From assembly GCF_920987055.1 (NCBI RefSeq), contig NZ_CAKLBX010000003.1, positions 186,001 to 250,000 on the forward strand: a stretch of DNA of 64,000 nucleotides, written 5' to 3'. The notes below the pieces were generated by a model, which worked only from the letters and a program-made list of their open reading frames with translations, was not told where the DNA came from and did not search any database. Every line of letters starts with the position of its first letter. Within the stretch, counting starts at the first letter, position 1. This DNA is from Novosphingobium sp. CECT 9465 (GTDB taxonomy: Bacteria; Pseudomonadota; Alphaproteobacteria; Sphingomonadales; Sphingomonadaceae). The position numbers and the translations under genes are program-made. Positions 33,321 through 43,400 of this stretch are shown here, in pieces.

Positions 33321-34335
33321 AAGAGTTCCTGAAGCGCGGTTGGAAGCGCTCGCGGATGCTGCTGAAGCATATGTTGAGGCCGCTTTCGGACAGCGGCTTG
33401 GCCTCGTGCCAGTGGCACCCACCAATCTACCGCACTTCATCCTCGACCGTTACGCGATCTGGCAAGGCTCGCTGGACGGCCGCGCACTGCTGCTTATGGC
33501 CCTCCGTGAGAACCTGCCGACCGGATCTGGCACCACCGCGCAGTACCTGAAGCACCGAGAGATGGTTCGCCACCAACTCGGGGGCGACCTGGTGCTTCTG
33601 CTGTTGGGCCGCGTGCCGAGCGCGATCCGCCGTCAGATGACGGAGCGCAAGATCGGCTTCATCGCGCCGGGCGCGCAGCTCTATGTCCCCGAAGCGTTCC
33701 TCGACCTGCGCGAGCGCGCACCTGCATTCGCGATAGTTCACGCCGAACAGATCAGCCCGACCACGCAATTTCTGCTGTTGGCAATCCTGCAGGGTCGCAC
33801 CCTGGACGGCCTGAACCTGACCGAACTTGCAGACGAACTGCGTGTCTCGATCATGAGCATCAGCCGCACTCTGGATGAGCTGGAGGCGCTCCAGCTAGCG
33901 AAGGCACACCATGTCGGTCGGCAGCGCCGTCTGCACATGGCCCTTCGTGGCCGCGAGCTTTGGGACACGGTCCAGGCGCAGCTCCAGTCGCCGGTGCGCA
34001 AGGTTCGGGAGGTTTGCGCTCCGGATGGCGAAGAGATCGGTCCACTTGCCGGGACAACGGCACTTGCCCGCTACACCATGCTGGCTCCGCCGCGCGTCGA
34101 GACGCGGGCAGTTCTGGCTGCCAGCTGGAAGCACCTGCAGGCATCGCAGTCCTTGAGGCCCGCGACGGCATTCGATGACGAGCGCGTCGAGGTTCAGACA
34201 TGGACCTACGACCCCCGAATTCTCGCCAGCAATGGCGTTGTCGATCGCCTCTCGCTGTACCTCAGCGTCAGGGACAACCCGGACGAACGCGTTGCGCAAG
34301 CGGCGGAAGAATTGTTGGAGACATTTACATGGTGA
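33310..34335 (+). CDS. winged-helix antitoxin-like regulator paired with a nucleotidyltransferase
   Basis: This 341-residue protein has a MarR/AbiEi-like winged helix in the middle: GLNLTELADELRVSIMSISRTLDELEALQLAKAHHVGRQRRLHM. The flanks are mostly helical. Its last 7 nt overlap the nucleotidyltransferase gene, the coupling expected of a type IV toxin-antitoxin pair, where the wHTH protein represses its own promoter and counters the toxin. It is about twice the size of typical AbiEi, so the exact family is uncertain. The dyad around 33291 overlaps its promoter and start. Confidence 0.7.
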   Translation: MVLERVPEARLEALADAAEAYVEAAFGQRLGLVPVAPTNLPHFILDRYAIWQGSLDGRALLLMALRENLPTGSGTTAQYLKHREMVRHQLGGDLVLLLLGRVPSAIRRQMTERKIGFIAPGAQLYVPEAFLDLRERAPAFAIVHAEQISPTTQFLLLAILQGRTLDGLNLTELADELRVSIMSISRTLDELEALQLAKAHHVGRQRRLHMALRGRELWDTVQAQLQSPVRKVREVCAPDGEEIGPLAGTTALARYTMLAPPRVETRAVLAASWKHLQASQSLRPATAFDDERVEVQTWTYDPRILASNGVVDRLSLYLSVRDNPDERVAQAAEELLETFTW

Positions 34336-35084
34336 TCGGGGTCGATCGCTTTCGGGCGCATTTTGCGGGCCACGAGCATCAATATGTGCTGATCGGAGGG
34401 GCGGCCTGCGAATTGATCATGGACGAGGTCGGGCTGGACTTCCGCGCCACCAAGGATCTCGATATCGTCCTGGTGGTCGAAGCGCTGGACAGCGCCTTCG
34501 CCGCGCGCTTCTGGGCTTTTGTCGAGGAGGGCGATTACGAGATCAGGGAGAGCAGCGAAGGCGCGAAGGTCCTTTACCGCTTCCAGAAGCCAAAGGCGGA
34601 AGGCTATCCCGCCATGCTCGAGCTATTCTCCCGAGCGCCCGAAGGCTTGACGCTTGGCGGCGACGCCCACCTGACGCCGCTTCCGATCGACGAGGCCGCC
34701 GCCAGCTTGTCCGCCATCCTCCTCGACGAGAGCTACTACGAATTTCTCAAGTCGATGGTGCGCGAGGCTGGCGGTATCCCGGTGCTTGACGAGGCCGCGA
34801 TCATCCCGTTCAAGGCGCGTGCCTGGCTCGACCTCACCCGCCAGCGCGAGGAAGGCTTGCAGGTTGATGAAAAGAACATCCGCAAGCACCGCAACGACGT
34901 CGCACGGCTTTTGCAGCTTTTGAGCCAGGAGGTTCGATATTCGCTGCCCCCTTCCGTCGCGGAGGATATGCGGGCCTTTGTCGAGAACGCGGCGATCGAG
35001 GTCGATTTCGACCCCAGCCAATTCAAGGTGAACATGACACGAGAAGACCTCGCCGCAAGGCTGCGCGCCGCCTACCAGTTGTGA
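34329..35084 (+). CDS. AbiEii-like nucleotidyltransferase (putative toxin)
   Basis: The protein has about 251 residues. YVLIGGAACELIMDEVGLDFRATKDLDIVLVVE contains the GG-patch and the DLDIV metal-binding acids of the nucleotidyltransferase fold. A helical C-terminus holds FKARAWLDLTRQREEG and HRNDVARLLQLLSQE, similar to AbiEii/MenT-type toxins, which modify tRNA ends. The start ATG 34329 overlaps the upstream stop. The function is inferred from fold and gene pairing; a resistance or repair role cannot be excluded. Confidence 0.7.
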   Translation: MVIGVDRFRAHFAGHEHQYVLIGGAACELIMDEVGLDFRATKDLDIVLVVEALDSAFAARFWAFVEEGDYEIRESSEGAKVLYRFQKPKAEGYPAMLELFSRAPEGLTLGGDAHLTPLPIDEAAASLSAILLDESYYEFLKSMVREAGGIPVLDEAAIIPFKARAWLDLTRQREEGLQVDEKNIRKHRNDVARLLQLLSQEVRYSLPPSVAEDMRAFVENAAIEVDFDPSQFKVNMTREDLAARLRAAYQL

Positions 35085-35324
35085 GAAATAAGGTTCTGTA
35101 GTTCCGAAGCCTCGCTCAGGTGTCAGGTCCCGCCGAAATAGTTGTCGTTTGCAGCGCTAAGTCTTGCTGTTCGAACCGGTCGTTCATTCAGCATTATTTC
35201 TCACCCATTGGATGACTGGAATCGGGCCTGTACGTGGCCAGCCCGTCGACTGCTCTAGAGTGAGAAGCAGTCCTCACGCCTCCGTAAATTAAACTATGTT
35301 TGTGGGGACCTTAGTTCAACGCGC
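35085..35324. other. spacer, no gene seen
   Basis: These 240 bp separate the nucleotidyltransferase operon from the convergent permease. AT content is higher than nearby coding DNA. No strong palindrome was found. Confidence 0.3.
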
Positions 35325-36548
35325 CTACTCAAAGATGGCGAAGGCCAAGAGTACTAAACTGGAGGTCAACCCTGCAACGGCGACCCACAACGGACAGACG
35401 AAGATGCCAGGTGGAACGGGCTGACACCGCAGTTTGATGCGAATCAGCGCGGCATTCGTAATCGCAAAAATCAGGAGCGTTCCGCGCGCCGCAATGTCGG
35501 CAAGGCCTCCAAGTGGAATTGCCACCGCAAGAGCCAGTATGGCCCCAACGCCAACCGCCGTCCCGAGCAGGGGTGTTCTGGTTCGTACCCCCAACCGGGC
35601 GAAGGCAACCGGCAGGCTTCCTCTTGCGGACAGCCCGTACAGCACCCTGGCGATCATGATCATGTTTACGACAATGCCGTTGAGGGTAGCGACAACCGCG
35701 ATGGCACTCATGGTCACCAGCGGAAAACCGGTAAGGCGCATGAAAACGGTCGCCAGCGGCGCAGGCGAAGTGGCCAATTCTTGCGGCGGTACCACTACGA
35801 TCGAAATCCACATGACGAGAACGTACAGGACCGTCGTGATACCCAGCGTCAGGAACAGCGCGCGTGGCAGCGTTCGGCTTGGCTCTTTCAGTTCCTCGGC
35901 GATGTTGACCAGATGCTCAAAGCCGATAAAGGCGAATACCGCAATGACGGTCGTCCCGCCAATCGCCATCCATGAATCGGGATCTCCGGCCGGCATCATT
36001 TCGGGTAGCCGCGTCAAAACTGCGTCCTCGGACATGAGTCCGGCCCCGACAATCAGCAGCAGACCGCCAATTTCGACGAGCGTCATGACCCCGGCAAAAG
36101 CAATGGATTGAGCCGTGCCCATGCACGCTACCGCGCCCATCGCGAGCACCACCCCGACGATAATCCAGGCACTGGGCAGGTCGATGAAGACGGCAATATA
36201 GCCAGCGCTTCCGGAACTTATGGTCGCAGCGGTGATGGTCGCGTTCACGACCACCAGCAGGCCGACGATCAGGCCGAGCCATTTGCGATCGAAGGCTGCC
36301 TCAACATAGGCGGCTTCGCTGGCGCTGATCGGCATGCGCGTACCGAGTTCCGCAAAAGCGGCAGCGGTGAATCCCATCGCCAGCGCCGCAATCATGAATG
36401 CAATAGGCGCATTCATGCCGCTGCGCCCAGCGGCAACGCCGGCCAGCACGTAGATGCCGGCACCAATCGTGACGCCAAGTCCGTAGAGGACGGCATGCGT
36501 CATCGAAAGCGATCTGATCAAGGATTTCGGTGCGGGGTTCGGCGTCAA
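35325..36548 (-). CDS. APC-superfamily amino acid/cation permease
   Basis: This 407-residue inner-membrane protein has about 11-12 hydrophobic segments, the first with VTIGAGIYVLAGVAAG, which is the substrate/Na+ binding loop of APC transporters. TM6-like FAFIGFEHLVNIAEELKEPSRTLPRA is the other family marker. The substrate is unknown; the pattern suits an amino acid or polyamine antiporter. The start is TTG 36548, with ATG 36503 (MTHAVLYGLG) as an alternative. The kinase gene lies 57 nt upstream on the same strand, so they may be co-transcribed. Confidence 0.8.
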   Translation of the reverse strand: MTPNPAPKSLIRSLSMTHAVLYGLGVTIGAGIYVLAGVAAGRSGMNAPIAFMIAALAMGFTAAAFAELGTRMPISASEAAYVEAAFDRKWLGLIVGLLVVVNATITAATISSGSAGYIAVFIDLPSAWIIVGVVLAMGAVACMGTAQSIAFAGVMTLVEIGGLLLIVGAGLMSEDAVLTRLPEMMPAGDPDSWMAIGGTTVIAVFAFIGFEHLVNIAEELKEPSRTLPRALFLTLGITTVLYVLVMWISIVVVPPQELATSPAPLATVFMRLTGFPLVTMSAIAVVATLNGIVVNMIMIARVLYGLSARGSLPVAFARLGVRTRTPLLGTAVGVGAILALAVAIPLGGLADIAARGTLLIFAITNAALIRIKLRCQPVPPGIFVCPLWVAVAGLTSSLVLLAFAIFE

Positions 36549-36605
36549 GAGCTGTACATGCCGAGATTACCCTGGAGTGGAAGCGACGTGATTTTCACCA
36601 AGGAC

Positions 36606-37778
36606 CTAGGCACCAACGGAAAGCTTCGAAACGGTGGTTCCAGGCGCGCTCGAGCTATCCTTTGCACCGGCCGCGACATGCGACACGGTCACATTGGTTC
36701 CCGGTTCGTTATCGGTGACAACCACCGATGCCGCCAGTTGCCCGGCGAGCGCATTGACAATGCCGGTGCCAAGGCCGGACTTGGTCTTGGCAGGATCGTC
36801 CAGCATCCCGCAGCCATTGTCAGATACGGTCAGGACCCAACCTGATGTCTTGGTGGCAAAGGCCACGTCGATGTGACAGTGTTCCTGCTCGGCATCGGGG
36901 AATGCGTGCTTGAGTGCATTGATCGCCAGTTCCGTGACAATCAGCCCCAGGCTGACCGACTGATCCGGGCTCATCAAACTGGCATCGGCTGTGACATTCA
37001 GGGTCAATTTGCTTGGATCGGCTATCATTGATGCGCCAATGCTGGCGCACAGGTCTGTTAGGTATGGCAGAAGAGCAACATCGGCGTTCGCGTTCGAAGC
37101 CAGCAAACGTTGCAGCGTGGCAATCGACAAGACCCGGTGGTGGGCATCGCGCAGGTGGTCGCGGGTTTCTTCTGACTGGGACCGTTTCACGCGCTGCATC
37201 AGGATGCTCGCGATAATCTGCAGGCTGTTGGCGACTCGGTGGTTCAATTCCTGCAGCAGGACCTGCTTCTCGCGGATCAGCGAATCGTTCTTCTGGACTT
37301 GGGCGAGAACCGCACTCTCGGAATCGCGCATTGCCGTGATATCGGAGACAGCAAGGACTAGCCGGATTGCAGCGTTTTCGTTGTGGTCCAGCGCGTGTGC
37401 ATTCAAGATCAGAATGCGTTCGGGCCGGTCTTCGCGCTTCAGAACAAATTCGTAGGCGTCGATAGCTGCGCGCCCGCTGGCGGTTGCCTCAAGCAGGGAC
37501 CTCAGTTGCGGCCTGTCCCATTCACCGCTGCCCAGCGCGAACAGTGACAACCCGACCACGGCTTCAATCCGCAAATCAAAGGCCCGGCAAAACGTCTCAC
37601 TGGCTGCTTGAACAATCAGGTGATCGTTGAGCAACAGCAGCGGCATGGTGGAAGACACGACCAGCGCCATTCCGAGACTGCTGGAGTTTTCAGGTGAAAC
37701 AGGCGTAAAAAATTCCATGGCCGAAGCCTGCGGGACCAGAGACTCGCACATCGAGAGCCATACCCGGTTGCCTGTCAT
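36606..37778 (-). CDS. PAS/HisKA_2-type sensor histidine kinase
   Basis: This 390-residue soluble kinase has a PAS-like sensor at about 40-150 (MPLLLLNDHLIVQAASETFCRAFDL, then LVLAVSDIT). The phosphoacceptor region is LLQELNHRVANSLQIIASIL, then comes the N-box VTELAINALKHAF, DNGCGM and SGLGTGIVNALAGQL. This His-box is typical of HisKA_2/HWE kinases that serve the alphaproteobacterial general stress response or act as blue-light sensors. The PAS region lacks the LOV Cys motif NCRFLQ. No response regulator is adjacent. ATG 37778 or 37718 could be the start. Confidence 0.85.
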   Translation of the reverse strand: MTGNRVWLSMCESLVPQASAMEFFTPVSPENSSSLGMALVVSSTMPLLLLNDHLIVQAASETFCRAFDLRIEAVVGLSLFALGSGEWDRPQLRSLLEATASGRAAIDAYEFVLKREDRPERILILNAHALDHNENAAIRLVLAVSDITAMRDSESAVLAQVQKNDSLIREKQVLLQELNHRVANSLQIIASILMQRVKRSQSEETRDHLRDAHHRVLSIATLQRLLASNANADVALLPYLTDLCASIGASMIADPSKLTLNVTADASLMSPDQSVSLGLIVTELAINALKHAFPDAEQEHCHIDVAFATKTSGWVLTVSDNGCGMLDDPAKTKSGLGTGIVNALAGQLAASVVVTDNEPGTNVTVSHVAAGAKDSSSAPGTTVSKLSVGA

Positions 37779-37846
37779 GCCAACTTAAGACTCGCAAAGC
37801 CTGATGATCATAGCACCAACCTACCAAAACCGGCCATTCAATCGGC

Positions 37847-37880
37847 TTCAACCCAATTCCAATTGAAATGGGGCTGAAGC
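37847..37880. repeat. imperfect inverted repeat upstream of the kinase
   Basis: CTTCAACCCAATT pairs imperfectly with AATGGGGCTGAAG (three mismatches or bulges). It lies in the 212-bp gene-free interval 37779-37990. It could be a terminator for the gene at 38584 or part of the kinase promoter. Confidence 0.35.
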
Positions 37881-37990
37881 GATACGAGCGGCATTGTCCG
37901 CAATGTTGTCGTAAGCGGACAGTCCAGCATTTAGGCAAATGCTAGGCAAAAGCGGACATTTCGGATCGTCCGGCATCCCCGTCGTCTCAA

Positions 37991-38584
37991 CTATGCAGAT
38001 TTCGCCTGCTGGATGACGTGAAACGCGCCGCCCATCAGACGGGTCACCTCATCCCCACTGAACACGTACTGGGGCTCATAACTCAGGCCGAGCTGTGATG
38101 GCCGCTTCCAGCGATCGACGTACAAGCCTTTGTTTGGGCCGAAGGTCAGGTCGATATGTTTGGCGAGCCGCGCTGGCCCTTGCCGCGAATAGGCGGTGCG
38201 GAAGATCGAAATGTCGACGACATAAGACCCGATCATCACCCAGACGTGGCCATCCCAATCCGGGTTCGATTTGCTGAAGACCTGCGGGCCGTCGAACGGT
38301 TGTCGATCCCCAAATACCAGGTCACCGTCCACAACCAAGGTGCCCGCGACCACATGGATTGGTGCCGCCATGCACCGCTCGAGCCCGACCGCCAGGGCGG
38401 CGCTCATCAGGGCGCACGCTCCCGGGATGGCAGGGAATATTTTGAGCAAATCGATCGCGCACTGAGACAAGGCTTCGCGATCGGTATCGGTCATCTCATA
38501 GGCCTTGAAGGATTTCGCCGCAGCCCAGCCATGCTGAGCAGCAACAAGTTTTCCTACGTGTGCGATATCTTTAATTGCCGACAT
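37991..38584 (-). CDS. putative papain/transglutaminase-like protein
   Basis: The protein has about 197 residues from MSAIKDIAH. A Cys in IPGACALMSAALAVGLERC, a His in WDGHVWVMIGSYVVDISIF and the following Asp give the Cys-His-Asp order of papain/transglutaminase-like folds, with AAPIHVVAGTLVV between. No signal peptide is present. The family was not recognised by name, so the catalytic assignment is a hypothesis from spacing. It is divergent from umuDC with 100 nt between. Confidence 0.5.
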   Translation of the reverse strand: MSAIKDIAHVGKLVAAQHGWAAAKSFKAYEMTDTDREALSQCAIDLLKIFPAIPGACALMSAALAVGLERCMAAPIHVVAGTLVVDGDLVFGDRQPFDGPQVFSKSNPDWDGHVWVMIGSYVVDISIFRTAYSRQGPARLAKHIDLTFGPNKGLYVDRWKRPSQLGLSYEPQYVFSGDEVTRLMGGAFHVIQQAKSA

Positions 38585-38684
38585 TCGCGGCATTTAGGCC
38601 AGTCAGAACAGTCCCGCCAGTGGTTCTATTGACGCCAGAGACTGCTCGCGACCGATGCACCAGTTGACGAATCACGCCGCACCT

Positions 38685-38699
38685 GTTCTTTTTATGTTC
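38685..38699 (+). promoter_or_regulatory. LexA box (SOS operator) of umuDC
   Basis: GTTC-TTTTTAT-GTTC fits the alphaproteobacterial LexA consensus GTTC-N7-GTTC exactly. It lies 25 bp before the GTG start of umuD, so LexA would block RNA polymerase until DNA damage. Confidence 0.8.
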
Positions 38700-38723
38700 C
38701 CCATTCCGTCTGGAACATGCCTC

Positions 38724-39143
38724 GTGCTTAGCTTTGTCGATTGCCCGCCCAAACTCGAAATTCCGCTGTTCGGAACCCAGGTTCCCGCCGGCTTTCCAAG
38801 CCCTGCGGACGATCACATCGAGGGCAAGCTCGACCTCAACGAGCACCTGATCCGCAGGCCCGCGGCCACGTTTTTCGTCCGCGCCGCCGGGGAATCCATG
38901 CGCGATGCGGGGATATTCGATGGCGACCTGCTGGTCATCGATCGCGGGATCAGCCCCCAGCCCGACGACATCGTCATTGCCATTCTGCACGGCGACCTGA
39001 CCGTCAAACGCCTGAAAAAGGTGGCCGGGCAGTGGCATCTCGCAGCCGAGAATATGGACTATCCCTCGTTGCCCATTGGCGAAAACGACTGCGAGATCTG
39101 GGGCGTCGTCACCACGAGCATCCGGCGCCATTGCGGCCGCTGA
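38724..39143 (+). CDS. umuD: UmuD-like LexA-family autoprotease
   Basis: From GTG 38724 the protein is 139 residues, the same length as E. coli UmuD. Earlier ATGs (38655, 38694) would overlap the LexA box. The self-cleavage site is Ala-Gly in QVPAGFPSPADDHIEG. The catalytic Ser is in RAAGESMRDAGIFDGD and the Lys in HGDLTVKRLKK. RecA filaments trigger its cleavage, giving UmuD' for polymerase V. The TGATG junction couples it to umuC. Confidence 0.9.
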   Translation: MLSFVDCPPKLEIPLFGTQVPAGFPSPADDHIEGKLDLNEHLIRRPAATFFVRAAGESMRDAGIFDGDLLVIDRGISPQPDDIVIAILHGDLTVKRLKKVAGQWHLAAENMDYPSLPIGENDCEIWGVVTTSIRRHCGR

Positions 39144-40414
39144 TGGCCACCTTTGCGCTGGTCGACTGCAACAACTTCTATGCATCCTGTGAGCGGCTGT
39201 TCCAGCCCCGCCTGCGGGAGCGCCCAGTGGTGGTCCTCTCTAATAACGATGGCTGCGTCATTGCCCGCTCAAACGAGGCGAAGGTGCTGGGCGTCGCGAT
39301 GGGCGCGCCCATGTTCAAGATCCGAAAACTGGTCGAGGAACATGACATTGCCGTCTGCTCGTCGAACTATGCGCTTTATGGCGACATCTCCGAACGCGTG
39401 ATGACCGTGCTGGGTGCGAGCGCGCCCTCTCACGAGATCTACAGCATCGACGAGTGCTTCCTCGATCTCGACCGATTGGCCGTACCAAGTCTCACCGAAT
39501 GGTGCCGAGTCCTGCGCGAGAGGACCAGACGATGGACTGGAATTCCGGTGTCGGTCGGCGTTGGGCCAACCAAGACTCTGGCCAAGCTCGCTAATCGGTT
39601 GGCGAAGAAATCGGCCAAGGCGGGCGGTGTTCTCGATCTCGTCCATCATCCGGCCTGGATCGAGGCTGCCTTGCGCAAAACCCCGGTCGGCGATGTCTGG
39701 GGCGTGGGTAGGCGCTGGACGGTGATGCTTGAGGAGCGCGGTATTCACACCGCCCACGAATTCGCCAACGCTCCCGATGGCTGGGTCCGGCAGAGCATGG
39801 GTGTGGTCGGCCTGCGCACTGTACATGAACTGCGCGGCTTCGTTTGCCATGCCCTTGAAGACCAGCCTTCGCCAAAACAGACGACTTGTTGCTCGCGAAC
39901 CTTCGGCGCAGCAATCCGCGAAAAGAGCCAGGTTCACGATGCCGTGATGAGTTTTTCCGAAAGGGTCGCCGAAAAGGTGCGTCATGCCGGGCAGGTGGCC
40001 GGCGCGGTCCAGTTGTTCATCCGGACCGATCCATTTGCCCAAGGCGCACCGCAAAAGTCGCTGTCGGGCTCGGCGACGTTTCATCGGCCAACGTCGGATA
40101 CCCGCGAGATTTCGGCCACCGTGCTGCGGATCTTCGACCGTATCTGGAGTGCAGGCTATGATTGGCGAAAGGCCGGTGTGCTGCTGCTCGACCTCGGCAT
40201 GCCGGGAGATTCCCCTGCCTCGCTGTTCGACAGGATCGAGGAAGCTGACGATGGGCTCATGAGCGCGATCGATCAGATCAACGCCCGCTATGGGCGCGGC
40301 ACGGCAAGGTTGGGATTGGCACAGAAGAGCGGCGAATGGCGCATGCGGCGCGAAAACCTGTCGCCGAGCTTTACCACGCGCTGGTCGGACATCCCTTCGG
40401 CCAGGCTCACCTAG
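39143..40414 (+). CDS. umuC: UmuC-like Y-family DNA polymerase
   Basis: This 423-residue protein starts MATFALVDCNNFYASCERLF, with the palm Asp of the first motif. YSIDECFLDLD supplies the catalytic acids, followed by VSVGVGPTKTLAKLANRLAKK and a little-finger domain (VQLFIRTDPFAQG). It ends without the long C-terminal beta-clamp motif visible by eye. It overlaps umuD by 1 nt. Together they form error-prone polymerase V for lesion bypass and mutagenesis, a frequent plasmid cargo. Confidence 0.92.
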   Translation: MATFALVDCNNFYASCERLFQPRLRERPVVVLSNNDGCVIARSNEAKVLGVAMGAPMFKIRKLVEEHDIAVCSSNYALYGDISERVMTVLGASAPSHEIYSIDECFLDLDRLAVPSLTEWCRVLRERTRRWTGIPVSVGVGPTKTLAKLANRLAKKSAKAGGVLDLVHHPAWIEAALRKTPVGDVWGVGRRWTVMLEERGIHTAHEFANAPDGWVRQSMGVVGLRTVHELRGFVCHALEDQPSPKQTTCCSRTFGAAIREKSQVHDAVMSFSERVAEKVRHAGQVAGAVQLFIRTDPFAQGAPQKSLSGSATFHRPTSDTREISATVLRIFDRIWSAGYDWRKAGVLLLDLGMPGDSPASLFDRIEEADDGLMSAIDQINARYGRGTARLGLAQKSGEWRMRRENLSPSFTTRWSDIPSARLT

Positions 40415-40429
40415 CGCACGCCAAACAGG

Positions 40430-43400
40430 TCACGCTTGCCCGGCAATACCGGAGATGATCGCGTCAGCCCGGTCGAGAGGCACGAACACGCGCGTCTTGT
40501 AGGCGATAATCTCGGTGAAGCAGCCCTTCGCCTTGAGTTCGGGAATGCGCGCGGCTTCGGCATCGACGATCTCTATCCTGCGGGAACCGTTCACCCGCGA
40601 CGTGCGGATTGTGAAATTGAGGGGGTGCGGCGCCTTCCATGTTCCGCCGCCCATGACGGCGGCAGCGATCTTGTCGGGATCGGTCGGAACCGTGCGGTTG
40701 ACCCCGAGCTTCTCGAGGGTCGCGTCGACATAGAGATCGTGGACATGACGACCGAGCCAAGAGGTGCCAGACTTGTCGACGATACGATTGACCGTGAGGT
40801 CTTCCTTTGGAAGCGCGCCCCAGATCGGCAGGAGCAGTCCGGTCGCGAGGTAAACGGTCTCCGTGACCAGCTGGCTTTCATCTGCTGCATATTCCTCTTC
40901 CCACAGGGCACGGAACCTGGCCTTGGACACCGTCTCCCAAGCTGACTCATCGAGGTGGTCGGCGCGGAGGTACTCACTGCGCAGCGGCCGAACGAGTTCG
41001 TAGCGCCGAATGGTATTGCCCTCTTCATCCATGTGCGAGGGCGCACGGATCGCCAGGGCAACCTTCCCCGATTTGCCGTTGCGCATGAACAGCGGTTTGT
41101 CCTCGTGAGACGCCAACTTGAGCACCCGCTCGAGCGAGAGGACCTTGCGTCGCTGGGTCAGCGACAGTTCTAGAAGGTGCGAAGTAGCGCCGGTCACGGG
41201 ATCAGTCCGGATCACCGTGTCCGACAGAACCTGGCAAGCCTCGACCGAGATGGTCTCGACTCCGATGTCGAAGGTGCCAGCCTCCTTCGCCGCCGCGACG
41301 CGCGTTTCGACAAGGGTCAGGAACTCGTCGAAGATGGCGTTCTGCACCGCGATCCTCATGGCGAGGATACGGTTGAGCCATCGCTGGATTGGCGGCAGGT
41401 CCTCGCGCAGCACACCGTCCTGATCGGTGAGATCGAGCCCGCTCATTGTCTGAAACTCGGCGAGCGAGGTGCTCTTGAGTTTGCCCATTGCAAGCAACCC
41501 GTACCAGTCATGCAAGGCGTGCTTGGCGTAGCTGCTCTCGAGGTTGTCTGAGGACTCGAACATGCCCTGGCCGCCGGTCTGGCGCTGGCCGCGGGTGAGC
41601 GCGCCCAGTGCGTCGAGCCGCCGCGCAATCGTGCTGGTGAACCGCGCCTCACCCTTGCAGTCGGTCGTGACCGGCCGGAACAGCGGCGGACAGGCCTGGT
41701 GGGTCCGGTGGGTGCGCCCCAAGCCCTGGATGGCCCGGTCCGCGCGCCAGCCTGGTTCGAGCAGGAAGTGGACTCGGCGCTGCTGGTTCTTCGCATCCAG
41801 GCTGGCGTGGTAGCTGCGCCCCGTGCCGCCGGCATCCGAGAATACGAGGATACGCTTTGCGCCAGTCATGAACGCGGCGGTCTCGGCAAGGTTGGTCCTG
41901 GGCGAGCGGCTTTCGAGGCGTTGTTGCCCCGAACCATCGCGTACTAGGCGTTTGCTGCGCCCGGTGACTTCGGCCACCGCACTCACGCCGTAGTGTACAA
42001 GTAGCGCATCGAGCGCGGTCGGGATCGGCGGCATGGCACAGATATGCTCGATGAGTTGCTCTCGAGCGGCTTCGGCCTGAGGGTTGTGGACCGGATTGCC
42101 GGCCTGGTCCCACATCGGGCGCGAGCGGACATCGCCGAGTTCGTCGACATATTCTTCCATCTGCCGGGTCGGGAAGGCGCGGGTGAGGTAGTCCACGATC
42201 GCCTCGCGTGGCGATAGGTCCAGTTCCAGCGCCTCACGCTCCTCGGGGTCCAGTTCGTTGAGACGCCGGTTGAGGATCGATTCCGCCGTGCTGACGAGCT
42301 GGACGACCACGCTTTCCTCGCTGGCCAGATGCTCATCGATTGCGGGATAGATCGAGGGGAGCTTCAGGCTGAGCAGGACTTGCGCAAAGAAGCGCTGCTT
42401 GGTGCCCTCGAACCGGCTGCGCGCCGCCGCCTTGGCGCCGCTGTTGAGCGTCCTGTTCTCAAGACCATCGACGATGCCGGTGAGTTCGAGTGCGGCCTCG
42501 AGGTTCTGATGGATGTTCGTCCAGGCCTCGCAATAGGTGTCGTAGATCGCGATCTGCTCCGGGGTAAGGTCATGTCGCAGGATGTCGTACTCGATCCCGG
42601 CGAAGCTCAGTGCCCGGGCCAGGTATAGGCCGGATGCCTTGAGATCGCGGGCAACCAGTTCCATCGCAGCAATTCCGCCGTCGCGGATTTCGCTGATGAA
42701 CTGTTCGCGGGCCGCGAACGCCGTGCCCGGCCCCCACAGACCGAGACGGACCGCATAGGCGAGGTTGTTGACGTCGGATGCTCCCGTTGCCGAGGCATAG
42801 AGCACCCGGGCGCGCGGTAGCGTGTTCTGGAGCAGGACACCGGCGATACCCTGCAGCGAGCCCTGCTTCTTCCCCAGCGCCCCTTCCCCGCCGGCCACGC
42901 CGCCCATTTCATGGGCCTCGTCGAATACGATCACGCCTTCGAAGTCTTCACCAGCCCAGCGCACGATCTGGTCAAGTCGTGTGTCTTCGACGCGCGAGCT
43001 GCGCAAGGTGCCGTAAGGCACGAACAGAATGCCCTCGGGCGCAGTGATCTTCTCGCCGATCTTCCAGCGCGCAAGTTCGAGGATGTCCGACGGCAGCCCG
43101 CCTATCGCGGTCCAGTCGCGCTGCGCATCTTCGAGGAGCGGCGCGTTCTTTGAAATCCAGATGTGGCGGCGATTGCCCTTGAGCCACTGGTCAAGAATGC
43201 AGGCCGCCGCTTGCCTCCCCTTCCCCGCCCCGGTTCCGTCACCCAGAAAGAACCCGGTACGGTAAAGCTGACCGTCCGGATCTTCCTTCAGCGCCACTTC
43301 GCCGGATGGATGACTGAAGCGGCCATGAAGATCGCGCGACCAGGCTTCGCCGGCATAGATCACGGTTTCAAGCTGGGCAGCCGAGAGCAGACGTGCCGTC

